Below are positions 1-10,088 of a stretch of DNA of 64,000 nucleotides, in pieces. The stretch comes from Marsupella aquatica (taxonomy: Eukaryota > Marchantiophyta): contig OZ316897.1 in the NCBI GenBank assembly GCA_973895155.1, positions 9,734,001-9,798,000 of the forward strand. Direction: 5' to 3'. The notes below the pieces were generated by a model. It ran no database searches. It was not told the DNA's origin and saw nothing but the letters and a program-made list of their open reading frames with translations. How positions within the stretch are numbered: position 1 is the first letter of the stretch; every line of letters begins with the position of its first letter. The translations under genes were made by a program, and so were the position numbers.

Positions 1-440
1 CAACTTGTAGGAAGCACATGAATGCAATTTTCCGAAGAGACCTCAGTTGGGTCGAAATGGGGGTCATCTTCAACCTCCGACATGGGTCTACTCAACTCAT
101 CTGTGACTGAATGGGTGAGGCTGTGTATGCCCCTTTCGGTCAGCTTGTTGAAGTCCTCACACTCAGGCGCTGTCGTGTTCACAATTGCAGCGCCTTTCAT
201 AGGTCGAAGGTCAGGCTTCTCAACACCGCCACTGAGGACGTTGGTATTCTGATCATTGCCTTTGACTTGTTTGAATAGATGCTTCTGGTCCAGCAACGAT
301 TTCTCCTGTAATATGAACTGCTCGGCAACAAGTCTATCCTCCAGCTCAATCGCCTCCAGACTTTCATCGGCATCTGACTCTCCTGCTGTTGTTGTTTGCG
401 ACAGCGCTACAGCCTCAGTGGGCATTTCTGTGGACGACAT
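1..440 (-). CDS. 5' part of an unidentified acidic protein, cut by the window edge
   Basis: An open frame of 146 codons runs from an ATG at 440-438 down to base 1 without a stop and continues outside the window. I translated it codon by codon; an open run of this length by chance is improbable. The product begins MSSTEMPTEA and is rich in Asp/Glu, Ser and Thr, with a helical-looking stretch at residues 29-60 (around EAIELEDRLVAEQ). I see no signal peptide, membrane segment or known domain, and I do not recognise the family. The frame may be exon 1 of a longer gene or simply truncated by the window. The upstream side (441-1000) would hold its 5' UTR and promoter. Confidence 0.6.
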   Translation of the reverse strand, partial: MSSTEMPTEAVALSQTTTAGESDADESLEAIELEDRLVAEQFILQEKSLLDQKHLFKQVKGNDQNTNVLSGGVEKPDLRPMKGAAIVNTTAPECEDFNKLTERGIHSLTHSVTDELSRPMSEVEDDPHFDPTEVSSENCIHVLPTS

Positions 441-1149
441 AGTTTTCACTACAATACCCTTCGAATGTCGGAAAACAGATGACGCTAGACAACACCTCCA
501 GTATGAGTTTTTTCCCTAATAGACAACCCAATTCAGGCTTCGGACGTCATCCCGAATTCGACCTCTCTGCCCCTTTCACCTCATTCTCACGTCGGAGATT
601 CAACCGATGGCCTAAACATCGTCAACCAAAATTCCCCCCCTGGAACCGTTTCCCGCCGTTTCAGTCTGCCATTCGAGAACCTTCATCCTCATTAATGCCT
701 TGCTCTACTCTCTACCTCGGCGCGCTTTCTCGATGCAAATTAGGTGCTTGAGTCGAATCAAGAAACTAGGGGGGAATGGGTACTTCCTGGACCGGGGCAA
801 AATTTAAAAATCTCATCAACCAGTACTACACCCCACCCATCCTACCCACGTCCTTTCACTGTACAAGGACGTGGGTGGGATTTACGACGTCCTACTCTGC
901 TCCTCTGCTCCTCTGGTAACGAAAATGAGCAGCTGGTGCACTATTACTGCACGAGTACGGCATACTCTTCATCAAGGGTCCGTCTTACAGAATAGCTCCG
1001 AGCCAAACGCATCCTACGGTATATATTCCATGGTAGACAACAGTTGATAAAATTGATCAGGACCCGTATTGGACTATTGGCTATGTCCAAAACCTACCAT
1101 CGAAATGTGAGACAGTTCAGCGCATTTTGCACGCTTGAATCTTTCAACA
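441..1149. other. Upstream region of the left-edge gene
   Basis: No supported gene. The first ~300 bases are C-rich with short chance open frames. They most likely hold the 5' UTR and promoter of the minus-strand gene starting at 440. No clear TATA box is visible. Confidence 0.35.
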
Positions 1150-1341
1150 GTGTGGTTTAGACCTCAGGCTGTGCCAATTGTAAGTGGATGCGATCTAACA
1201 AAACGAGGTAGACAGCTTCCATGGATTTCATGGCATATCGGCTAGGTGTGGCTTAGACCTCAGGCTGTGCCAATTGTAAGTTGATGTGATCTAACAAAAT
1301 GAGGTAGACAGCTTCCATGGATTTCATGGCTCACCGGCTAG
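1150..1341. repeat. 96-bp tandem duplication
   Basis: Two adjacent 96-bp units, 1150-1245 and 1246-1341, start with GTGTGG[TC]TTAGACCTCAGG and end with CGGCTAG. They differ at only a handful of positions, so the duplication is fairly recent. There is no coding capacity. Confidence 0.85.
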
Positions 1342-2550
1342 ATTTGCCTGTTACCCATCTTTTTGGGGATACAGGCTTCAACCCTTAGACGTTTGGGAGG
1401 TCATTTTTCACGGCTCCTGAAACAAATCGATTATCAATCACCAAGAAGGGTCCGTTTAGAGTCGCAACAATGACGGGGATTGATGTTTATAAAGTTACTG
1501 GAATTGGTCTCTTCTCTTACCACGTCAACCGTTGATTCTATTGTGTAATCCTTGAAGATGCTCAATCGGTTACCGGGCTTCGTCCTTTGTGCTGTACTCA
1601 CTGTTGCTCGTGAGCATTCTTGTCATGAACAGAACGAATCTCAGATTCTACAAACTTGCATACGCAACAGCTTCTATACTTGGATCACACCTGTCTGCTG
1701 CTCCATGTTCCCCCATTGACACATTTCGGCAACTTCATGTTGCTCCATAGATGCTGTACAGTGGAACATGTTCATTCAGGAAGAAGTCAGACTTGTGTCG
1801 TGTGGACTCCACCAATCCAGAGCGAGAGGGTAATATAGGGATTGCAAAGTACAATTCTGATGAAGCTGCACTAGTATCAAAAGCTGCAGCAGGCTCTCGA
1901 AGCTACAGTAGCGGTCACTTTCTCCAAGCTATTGATAACCAAAGGGGCAGCATATAATGAGAAATAGCAATCCTGTGCATTTCTTTCAGCGTGAATGTCC
2001 ACACATCCTGCCATGGTCACACCATTCTAGATTCTGACTTTGACTTGAGTCGGAAACTGCTAGATCTCCACTTCCTCAAGGTTATTGAATCGAAAGTGCT
2101 CCACTCGTACACATCCCCATACGAGAAGCAACGTTTAATTTGCAATCAGGTTTATCCAATAAATTAACTTTTCTAAGAATGAGGCTAATTTGACAATGCT
2201 CGTGTAGATACGCAAGAGGTGGTCGTGCTATCGCAACTCACCCTCTTATACCAGAAAGCTAGACAACGAAGTAACTGTGGTTATGTTGAGTAGTAAGTGT
2301 AGAAAGGAAGGCACGAGAATTTGACATAGCGATGTAGGACAAAGCATAATTCACGGCAGGGAAGTGACGATTTGTAATCAAAACTGAAAATCACGGACAT
2401 ATCTAAACTAAAGCAAGCTTAAAAATAAACATAACACCAGTCTGGTCAATTCCAATAGTGATGGGGCTCCAGAAAACCTTTTGATTAAGGTCCAAGTCCC
2501 TGAATAAAAAATAATTTCACGCATACGCGCCCCAAGATATGTCCATACAC
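1342..2550. other. Intergenic stretch without a supported gene
   Basis: A short frame from ATG 1558 encodes 53 residues with a hydrophobic start, preceded by a TTTATAAAG box near 1487. Evidence for a real gene is too thin. The part from about 2300 to 2550 is AT-rich with AATAAA-like motifs and would be the 3' UTR and flank of PRPS9. Confidence 0.3.
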
Positions 2551-3490
2551 CTAACGCTTGGAAAATTGAGGAGCTTTCCGCGCCTTCTTGAGACCATATT
2601 TCTTCCTCTCTACAACTCTCGAGTCCCGTGTCAGTAAACCCTGCTTCTTCAGAGGATCCCTGTTAGCCTGGTTGGCCTTAATTAAAGCGCGGGCAATTCC
2701 TAATAAAATGGCTTGTGCTTGTCCGGATAGTCCTCCACCGTGAGTCCTGACGATGGTATCATACTTAGCTTCGTACCCCAGACTGGCAAGGGGGTATTTG
2801 ACAGCTTGCAACCAGAGTGGATTCCCTTGCAAGTAATCCTGAAAATATGAATACAAGTCAGACTATTTTCCGCTATTTCTGTGCAACCTCTAAAGGTAAT
2901 TTGGGTACAACATTCAATTGTAAACAGCATTGGATTTCAGAATCAGTGGCAAGAAACCCTAGACAATTGAATCATCCCCATGATTCTCAACAGATCAAGG
3001 TCTGGACAGTAAAGCATCGATGGCCGAAAACCCTACAACGACAGTGTCTCCTCATCCCCATCAAAGGCAGAGTGAAATCAAATACCTGAGCAGTCCGATT
3101 GTTGATGATAATCTTCCCCGTGCCATCGACGAGAACCACACGAGCGACGGCACATTTCCTCCGCCCAGTTCCCCACAACCGCGCGGCCGCGAATCCTCCA
3201 GGCAGCACACTCTTCACATAGGCCTCGAGATCGACGCCCTCGGCCTCCTCCGCCACGGCCGAAGAAGACGCGCAAACTCTCAGAGCCCCTGCATTGCTCG
3301 ACGACGTTGCGGGTGACGAAGAAATTGCCGAACTCTTGAGAGCAGCCCATCTCAACATGGGCCTCAAGCTCACTCCATTTTGCGCGGAGAAGCGGGACCC
3401 GAGCGATGCACCTGCTGAGGAGTTCGTCGTCGGCGTTCCTGTGAGCTGCAACGAGGCCAGCGATGTCGCGAGAGATGCCATCGTCGCCAT
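2551..3490 (-). CDS. PRPS9: Plastid ribosomal protein S9 (uS9c), nuclear gene, two exons
   Basis: The gene encodes the small-subunit protein uS9 of the chloroplast ribosome, whose basic C-terminal tail reaches toward P-site tRNA in bacterial-type ribosomes. Exon 1 is 3490-3086 (135 codons) and ends in CAG|GT. The intron is 3085-2839 (247 bp). Exon 2 is 2838-2551 and starts after TTTTCAG with DYLQGNPLW. The joined protein has 230 residues. Residues 1-~75 are rich in Ser, Thr and Ala, as expected of a transit peptide. The S9 core starts near residue 105 ([12 protein letters not shown]), has the family motif [11 protein letters not shown], and ends with the canonical [11 protein letters not shown]. 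The start is the first ATG ([10 protein letters not shown]). All intron borders are GT-AG. The promoter side runs straight into a minisatellite from 3605. Recognition from the conserved C-terminal half is firm. Confidence 0.95.
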
Positions 3491-3604
3491 AGCTCAGCTC
3501 AGCTCAGCTCTGCTTCACTACAATCTGCCACAAAAGCTTCCTTCTCGACTCGTGTTCCTTCTCTCGCTCCCGGAGAGGAGTACTCGCGTTATCCGATGCC
3601 GAAG

Positions 3605-4920
3605 CTGAAAACTGCGGTTCGGATGCATGGGTTTACCATATCGAGGGGGCTAGTGAGGGCAGGGTTCCATGTCGGTACAGGGGGTGGCAATTCCCATTCC
3701 CTGTACTTCCCAATGGAACACGGTTCCATTCATTCTGTTGGAGAGCACTCCTATTCCATTTCATTTGCCGAGGTGAACAGTAAACCTTCCTCATTTGGCA
3801 TATGTTTACCAAATAAGGGGGGGGGGCGGGGGAGGCGGGACGTTCCATGTTGGTATAGGATTTCCCACTCCCTATACTTCCCCATTCAAGGAACACGGTT
3901 CCATTCAGTAAGTTGGAAAGCACCCCTATTGATTGGATTTCATTTGCCGAGGTGAACAGTGAACATGAGGTGAACTGTGAATGTGCTGATGCTCAAGATT
4001 TTGCTTCGGATGCCTGGGTTTACCAAACTGAGAGTACTAAGAGTAGGGTTCCATGTTGGTACGGGAGGGGGAAATGTCACTCCCTGTACTTTCCCACAGA
4101 ACACAGTTCTATTCACTCCGTTAGCAAGTACCCCATGGGATTGCTTTGTTTCAAATGATTTAACCAAGTGTTTCAAATGTTTCATTTGCCAAGGAGAAGA
4201 GTAAACCTATCAATGCCAACACTCAAGACTTTGGCATGTGTTCACCAACTCGATGGGGGTTGGGGGGTGGGGGTGTTCCATGTTAGTATGGGGAGTGGGA
4301 AATACCACTCCCTGTACTTCCCCACCAAACGCAGTTCCATTGACTCCATTAGAAAGCACCCCCATTGGATTTTTTTTGCCAAGGTGAACAGTGAACCTGC
4401 CAATGCCAACACTCAAGACTAAGGGGGTTCTATGTGGGTACAGCAGAGTGGCAAGAGACACTCAATGTACTTCCCCATGGGATATGGTTTGATTCACTCC
4501 ATTAGGGTACCCCTATAAAAGAAAGCAATTTTTTTGTAATTGAAGAACCACAACTTACTGCTCCTAACAAGCCATTGTTCATTTGCCTAGGTGAACAGTG
4601 AACCTACCCATGCCAGCACTCAAGACTTCGGCATGTGTTTACCAAATTGAGGGGTCTAATGGAGTGAATGTGGGTACCAGGGAGTGGGACATGACACTCC
4701 TGTGGTTCCCCACCGATAAAGCACCCCTAACAGATTTTGTTTGTTTCCAATAATCTTAGAACCACAACAGCTGCCACCATAGAACTGGACCTGCCCTTAA
4801 TATAACAGGCCAATGTTCATTTGCCTGCATTAACTCTGGACCCGGAATGGACCTACCCATTCTGATGCCCAAGACTTTGGTTTGGATGCATGTGTTTACC
4901 AAGTTGAGCGGCTACTGGCA
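3605..4920. repeat. Degenerate ~200-240 bp tandem array upstream of PRPS9
   Basis: About six diverged units follow one another. Each contains GTTTACCAA...GTTCCATGTTGGTA, then CACTCCCTGTACTTCCCCA, then TTCCATTCACTCC.TTAG, AAAGCACCCC, and CATTTGCC.AGGTGAACAGTGAACCT. Unit boundaries fall near 3605, 3803, 4018, 4245, 4422 and 4650. Open frames in the region are only the repeat read in several frames. The array begins about 115 bp upstream of the PRPS9 start codon, so it occupies the promoter position. Confidence 0.8.
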
Positions 4921-6377
4921 TGTAAGAATGACAATATCTGTATAGTGAGATCTTGGAAAATGCAATCTTGATAAATCCTCCCCTTTTCATTGGGTTGCTT
5001 TGCCTTCGGGATCTTGTCTCGCGGTTTGGCATTTTTTGCCCTTGGGCACTGTGATATATAAAGGTAGAATGTATCCATCTACAACTATAATAATTGATCC
5101 TGCCTCCTTAGTCCCTTTCTGAAATCCAGAATCAGCCTCGTTAGTCCCTTTATGAAATCCAGAATCAGCACGAATCAAACCTTGCTATTAGATATTTTAG
5201 AATATTATCATATCTGTTTGATTAGCACTTGCCCTCTCTGGCAAGGCCTCCCCCATCCGTGCCTTCATTATGGACCCCCTCGCGATATACATATACTGGC
5301 ATCAATGCTCGCCATGCCTCGCCAGCCCTCACAATGCCTCACCTTTGATGCCCTTTCTTGCCCTCCCCTTGGTCCCAATGCGCTCAACCCTGCCTCTCAC
5401 CCCCCGGCCCCTGGCCCAACTCTCTATGGGCCGGCCCTCATTGCACTGTGCAACGCACGGGCATAGGGCTCGTCCATGATAATGTCCCATCCCGGGACCA
5501 TTGGTATTTGTTAAGGGAATGCCTGCCACAAAGGCTAAAAATGGTCTGGCACAAACAAGAAACAGGAAATGCAAAGTCTGACACACAGTCTAAGTGTAAG
5601 TTTAGAGGAGAGGAATGTGAACAAGGGAGACATCTTGGACACTTCTCCTTTTATATTGCTGGTGTTGGTTTAAGAAAGTACCACACTTCTCCTTTCTCAT
5701 ATATGGCCAGAGGTTTAAGAAAGGATTGGTTTTTCAAGTGACAGGCATCGTTTTGTGACAGCATCCTTGATTTTAATTCTCATTTTGTAACCCCCTTGAA
5801 GTTGGCTCGCAAGAACGTGGTTTACCCCGTGGAACCCATTCTTGTATCTACAGTATGTGGTTTGGCAGGGAGTGTGTAATTTGATTGTTTACTCCATCCT
5901 CCTGAGGTGCAGAACAGGGGTTCAAGATAAAAACTTGCTCGTCTTCAAATTCTTCTGTTCTACGAATGCAATCACGATACCTTCAATTGAATGGAATCGA
6001 GTCAAATCGAATTTCTAAAACGATTCGAATTGACTAACACAATAACCCGTCCTCCAAGTGAACTATTTAAGTCAAGTAAGACTGGCTTTGCGGTGTGAGT
6101 TGATAGAAATGGAAAAATGACTTCGATCCGAAATTTGAGAATCAGAAATGGAGAAATTGATCTCGCAGAGTTTCTAGCCAGATCGATAACACCGGCGTTA
6201 GAAGTTCGGGCAGTGTTTACTAACATGAACAATGAAATTTTCTAATGAAAGAAAATTTGACAACATAATGTAGACCAACCGTCATGAACAATGTTGATGT
6301 TCGAATTTGGCTCGAAACGGACGCGTGACAGGCTTTTTAGAAAGAAGCTGCGTGCGAGTACATTCGGTTCATCGAGT
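4921..6377. other. Intergenic, repeat-derived stretch
   Basis: No supported gene. It holds the 33-bp duplication described separately and, at about 5590-5735, a copy of a dispersed repeat (GAGGAATGT...TTGGACACTTCTCCTTTTATAT...GGTTTAAGAAA) that recurs near 15,215 and 15,660. Confidence 0.4.
5103..5168. repeat. 33-bp tandem duplication
   Basis: Two units, 5103-5135 and 5136-5168, read CCTC.TTAGTCCCTTT.TGAAATCCAGAATCAG and differ at two positions. Confidence 0.85.
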
Positions 6378-7932
6378 TCAAGTCTTCTCCAGGCTATCTG
6401 TATCTTCTAATGTTATCTCTGCCAGGGGAAGCTGGAACTTGTTTGATTCAACCGTCACAGCGCCCGACGAGCCCACGGAACAGCCAGACTCCTTTATGAT
6501 TAGGAACACAAGAAGCTTGGAGTGAATTGGCCGGGGCGAAGTCTTTGTTCTCGTGTAAAGTAGGCTCGTATCGAAGTCGATTCCAAAGTAATCCTCTGTT
6601 AGAAGATCCCTTCTGCAATTCGGATCCAGACCAGACTTGAGTATGGCATCCATAACAGCATGATTTGTGCCATGGAACACCGTTCTGAGGCCCCTTTTCT
6701 CAATACACGTCAAAGTTGCTTCGTCGGCTTCATCTGCAGCACTTTCGAGAAACAGCTCTGAAAAATTAAGGAAAACAAGGTTTAGGCTAACAGCAAACTC
6801 TCCCACTTGTTCCCCTTACTGCCCTCAGAGATTTCTTAGCGAGCTCTCTCAGTTAATTGTTTCTCTTATTGCCCTTAGCATTATCTCAGCGAAGTCTCTC
6901 ATTGACCTCAGCGTTTTCTCCTTCAGGCTGTAGGTGCATCGATCAGTAAGTTGAGAGATGAAGCAAGCTTAATTGTATCCTAATCCCGATCCTAACACCT
7001 GATAGCCTTACAAAGCAGAGGACTTCCGGACAGCTGGTCACTGGGTTTCCAGAAACATCTTCACGACTAGACATTATATGTTCTCTAGCAATTCTCTGCA
7101 CGAATCGCGAGCAAACAAACCAGCTGTTGTAATGAAGGTTCGCCCTGAAGAATCTAAGCTAATTTGCAAGATCATCAACTATAGTTGAGCAATATTTAAA
7201 CAGCATATATGCAAGAACATGGCACCGTTGGGGATTTACTCTTCATAAAAGGTGGATGGAATAGAGTGCTGATGAAAATGGATAGAGCGAGTGAACCTAG
7301 AAGCTGCTCCCCAGGAGGAGTACTGGTATCCGTAATCTTGAGAAGAGATTCGATGAAGTTTTCATATGGTGCATGCCCCGGCCCCAGATATGGGTTCTCC
7401 CGTATTGTGCATGTTTCTACTCCTTTCAATGCCAGGATCCTATTCAAACTCGCTGTCTTACGGATGCGGTCCACAGCCATCGCGAGTATCTGCTCAAAAC
7501 CATAAAATATAAAAACCAAAACTGGAAGGTATGAACCTGAGCTTCAAGAAGAATAGACAGTGTTCAAAACGTAAACATTCACAAATCAACTCATTCATGT
7601 ACCTGACGTCGAAGCTGCGTGTCGTTTGCTTTGACCACAACCTTGAAAAAGCTCCTTGCATCCCAAGGGAACTCCACTACAAGGTCCACTTCACTTTCGG
7701 TTCCAAGACCTATCTGCTTGAGTCTCGTCAGATCCCCTGGGGAGAGGAACCGCGTGCTTATAGAACGTTCACCATTCGAGATGGCTTTGACAACCAGCTC
7801 CGAAAAATCGAAATCCAGAAGGGACTGAAGTACACCTTCTCTGTCCTTGTGGTAGACGCGGAGAAGAGACCGAAAGTGAGTCCCAGTCACGGGAACAGTT
7901 GTGACTGCTGAAGGGTTAAGCTTGGGAACCAT
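6378..7932 (-). CDS. PARP-like ADP-ribosyltransferase-fold protein, three exons
   Basis: Exons are 7932-7603, 7489-7297 and 6757-6378 (GT-AG borders), giving 300 residues. The C-terminal exon resembles a PARP-type ART domain: RTVFHGTNHAVMDAIL (His203) is the H-G-T motif, GLDPNCRR precedes DYFGIDFDTSLLYTR (Tyr242 is the likely second catalytic residue), then a hydrophobic strand LLVFLIIK and a closing strand FQLPLAEITL. A third-position Glu is not evident, so mono-ADP-ribosylation or a degenerate enzyme is likelier than polymer synthesis. Residues 15-110 align with exon 2 of the gene at 10089, including a shared PWDA motif and a C-terminal LRR[QK]. Residues 111-150 (ILAMAVDRIRKTASL...) align with its exon 3, with identical intron phases. 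A 5' exon with a WWE domain, as in the partner gene, was not found, so the true start may lie upstream. The ART assignment rests on motifs only. Confidence 0.65.
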
Positions 7933-10088
7933 TCTGGCTTGCGAATACTAGTGAATTGCATGCAATCTTTTGCACTCTACGACCGGCCAGAGACAGGCCT
8001 GTTGAACAGTATAGTGGCTCGAGATCACTGTCCTGGTGAATACTCCACCTCAGGTCATCATCCTCGATGGAATCTGCTGATACCTTTCAGAGTATGATCT
8101 TCAGTCCCTTTTCAGTCTGGCTAATAATTGATATACATGATTCTCAATTTATCGATCAGACTCCCGGCGCGGGAGCGAATAGACATTTCAGGAAAGAAAA
8201 CAGTCACGTTCTAAATACGTTTGGAAGCATTGAAAAGAAACAGAGTCTATGTCACTCACGGTGCACGTTCTAGGGAGGATTGCAACAAGCTTAGAGAAGG
8301 CTCTATAATTGTGGCACACGGAAATATACATCTGCACTGCAGGTAAGTTTGGTAGTAAGAGGGCTCAGACTCGGGACTCAGACAGCGGCGCTGAGTTAGC
8401 CGCCTTTCCCAATTCTCTATGAATTCGATGAACCAGTACACTAAACATCATCGAAGAAACAATGTCACTCTCAGTTGTACAAAACGCTACAGTAGGTCTC
8501 AACGTCACTTTTTGTATGTTCAATGATTGCACATCCACACGAGTCAAGGTACTCTGGAATAATTATAAAATTTCGTGACTAGTGACTAGAAATCGTCCAG
8601 AATTACGATGGTCACGGTTCGGCGGCGCTTCAATCTAACTAATAAGGCTATCTAAAGCTACACTCTGGAGCCTAGAAGTTTCCAAGAGAGGCAACTTTGA
8701 GGAAGGCAAGCACGGGCCTGAGCAATGCTCGGGCATTCAGGCTAGTACTTTAAAAGTACATTTCAATGTAGTGGGGTCGTGACTAGAAGGAGAGTAGTAC
8801 AGTGACATTTCAATGTACTGGGGTCGTGACTAGAAGGAGAGTAAAGTGTACACAAAAATTGCTGCGAGGCGGCCAGAGACTCTGGACAGTACTAGCTAGT
8901 CTGGGGCAGAATCACAGTTGATGTTACAGTTCGCCTCAGGATGACAGTTTGAATTATTGTCCAATCAGGCTAGGAACTGTACCGGTATTTTCCGTAGCTG
9001 GGTTGCGGATAGTAACATTCGCTGGGCCTTCAGTTCTGGCCAATGGAAGTCATGATGGATTTTCTCCATGGTATGATTCTTTTTTATTTTGCAAGCCATT
9101 GATACGTTGTGAATTATAGCATTCTGCAATAGGTCATGATTCGAGTTGCCATAAACTTTCGGTTTATTAGATATGCTGACTCTTTATTTTGCAACCGGGC
9201 ACCATGGTCGAAGTAAAAATGAGCCGTCGCTCAAGTTAGAGTGAATTACGGGACGCACCCAACGTCCAGCAATACAGAGAGCTGCCATTATTCGCAACCA
9301 GGAATCGGTACTTTTGCCAAATTGATCATAGAAAATGACTTTGAAAGCGCATTTACAATGTGACACAGTTGTCACTGTCAATCTAGAAGCCAGGATTCAA
9401 CCGTAGTTTCCACGGCTGCATCGGAATCTGGATTTTGAACCGATGTATAATATATATGGATAGATTCTATATGGAAGCTGCACATAATTTAGCAATGGCT
9501 AATGCGAGTTACGGTTGGATATCTATATCCAGTAAACTTGTGCGCTCTTTATTTCACAGCAAGGTACTAGACTTACTCACTAGCCTTTCAAGATTGCAAA
9601 TTCCTGCATTCGTGGTGGTGAATCGTAGCCATCTCCAATTTCAGCTGCCTCAATATATCAGTATAGGACATGGTTGTCGCCACAGCTGGTTCCGATAGTG
9701 ACATAGTCAAGGAAGAATATTTGTCACTGACGGTCAACACTAAGTACACGATTTAAGCGTGATTGCGGTAGCTAAATCAGCAACTGTACCATGACTTAGC
9801 TAGCTCGCATTGTAGAGGGCACCCAATTCACTCCGAACTACGATGTTGCACTAGGTACTAAGAGTCTAAGACGGAGCTCTATAAACGTTATCTCCCGGTG
9901 AGGAAATTCTCCAACTTCGGGATCCGCAAATCTTCGCACCTCTTTCAATCGACCTTTGGCAGCTTCCACTCTTGTAGACCGATTGCTTGAGCACCTTCTG
10001 AGAGATCGTGAGCCATAGAGCCTGGCAAGCTTTTCTGTCTGTAACTATCTCTCTAGCATTTTGCCGAGCCTTCTCTCGATCTTTGAAG
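7933..10088. other. Intergenic region between divergent paralogues
   Basis: The 2.1 kb separates the start of the minus-strand ART-like gene from the plus-strand WWE gene, so both promoters should lie here. I looked for a WWE-coding exon on the minus strand. The only hint is a short run near 9240-9290 reading GRWVRPVI, which I do not consider sufficient. Apart from the repeat at 8758-8848 I see nothing else. Confidence 0.35.
8758..8848. repeat. ~45-bp tandem duplication
   Basis: Units 8758-8804 and 8805-8848 share ACATTTCAATGTA and GGGGTCGTGACTAGAAGGAG. They differ by a few bases and a 3-bp indel near the end. Confidence 0.8.

Noticed and set aside
1558-1719. 53-codon frame with a signal-peptide-like start after a TATA-like box
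   Set aside because: Too short, no homology pattern, and no other support; easily a chance frame.
3596-4461. Several overlapping 75-120 codon frames on both strands
   Set aside because: All lie within the minisatellite upstream of PRPS9 and change frame from unit to unit, as repeats do.
9184-9381. Minus-strand frame with GRWVRPVI, considered as a missing WWE exon of the ART-like gene
   Set aside because: Only one short motif fits; the Trp pair and the Y.LDF..M.Q block are absent.
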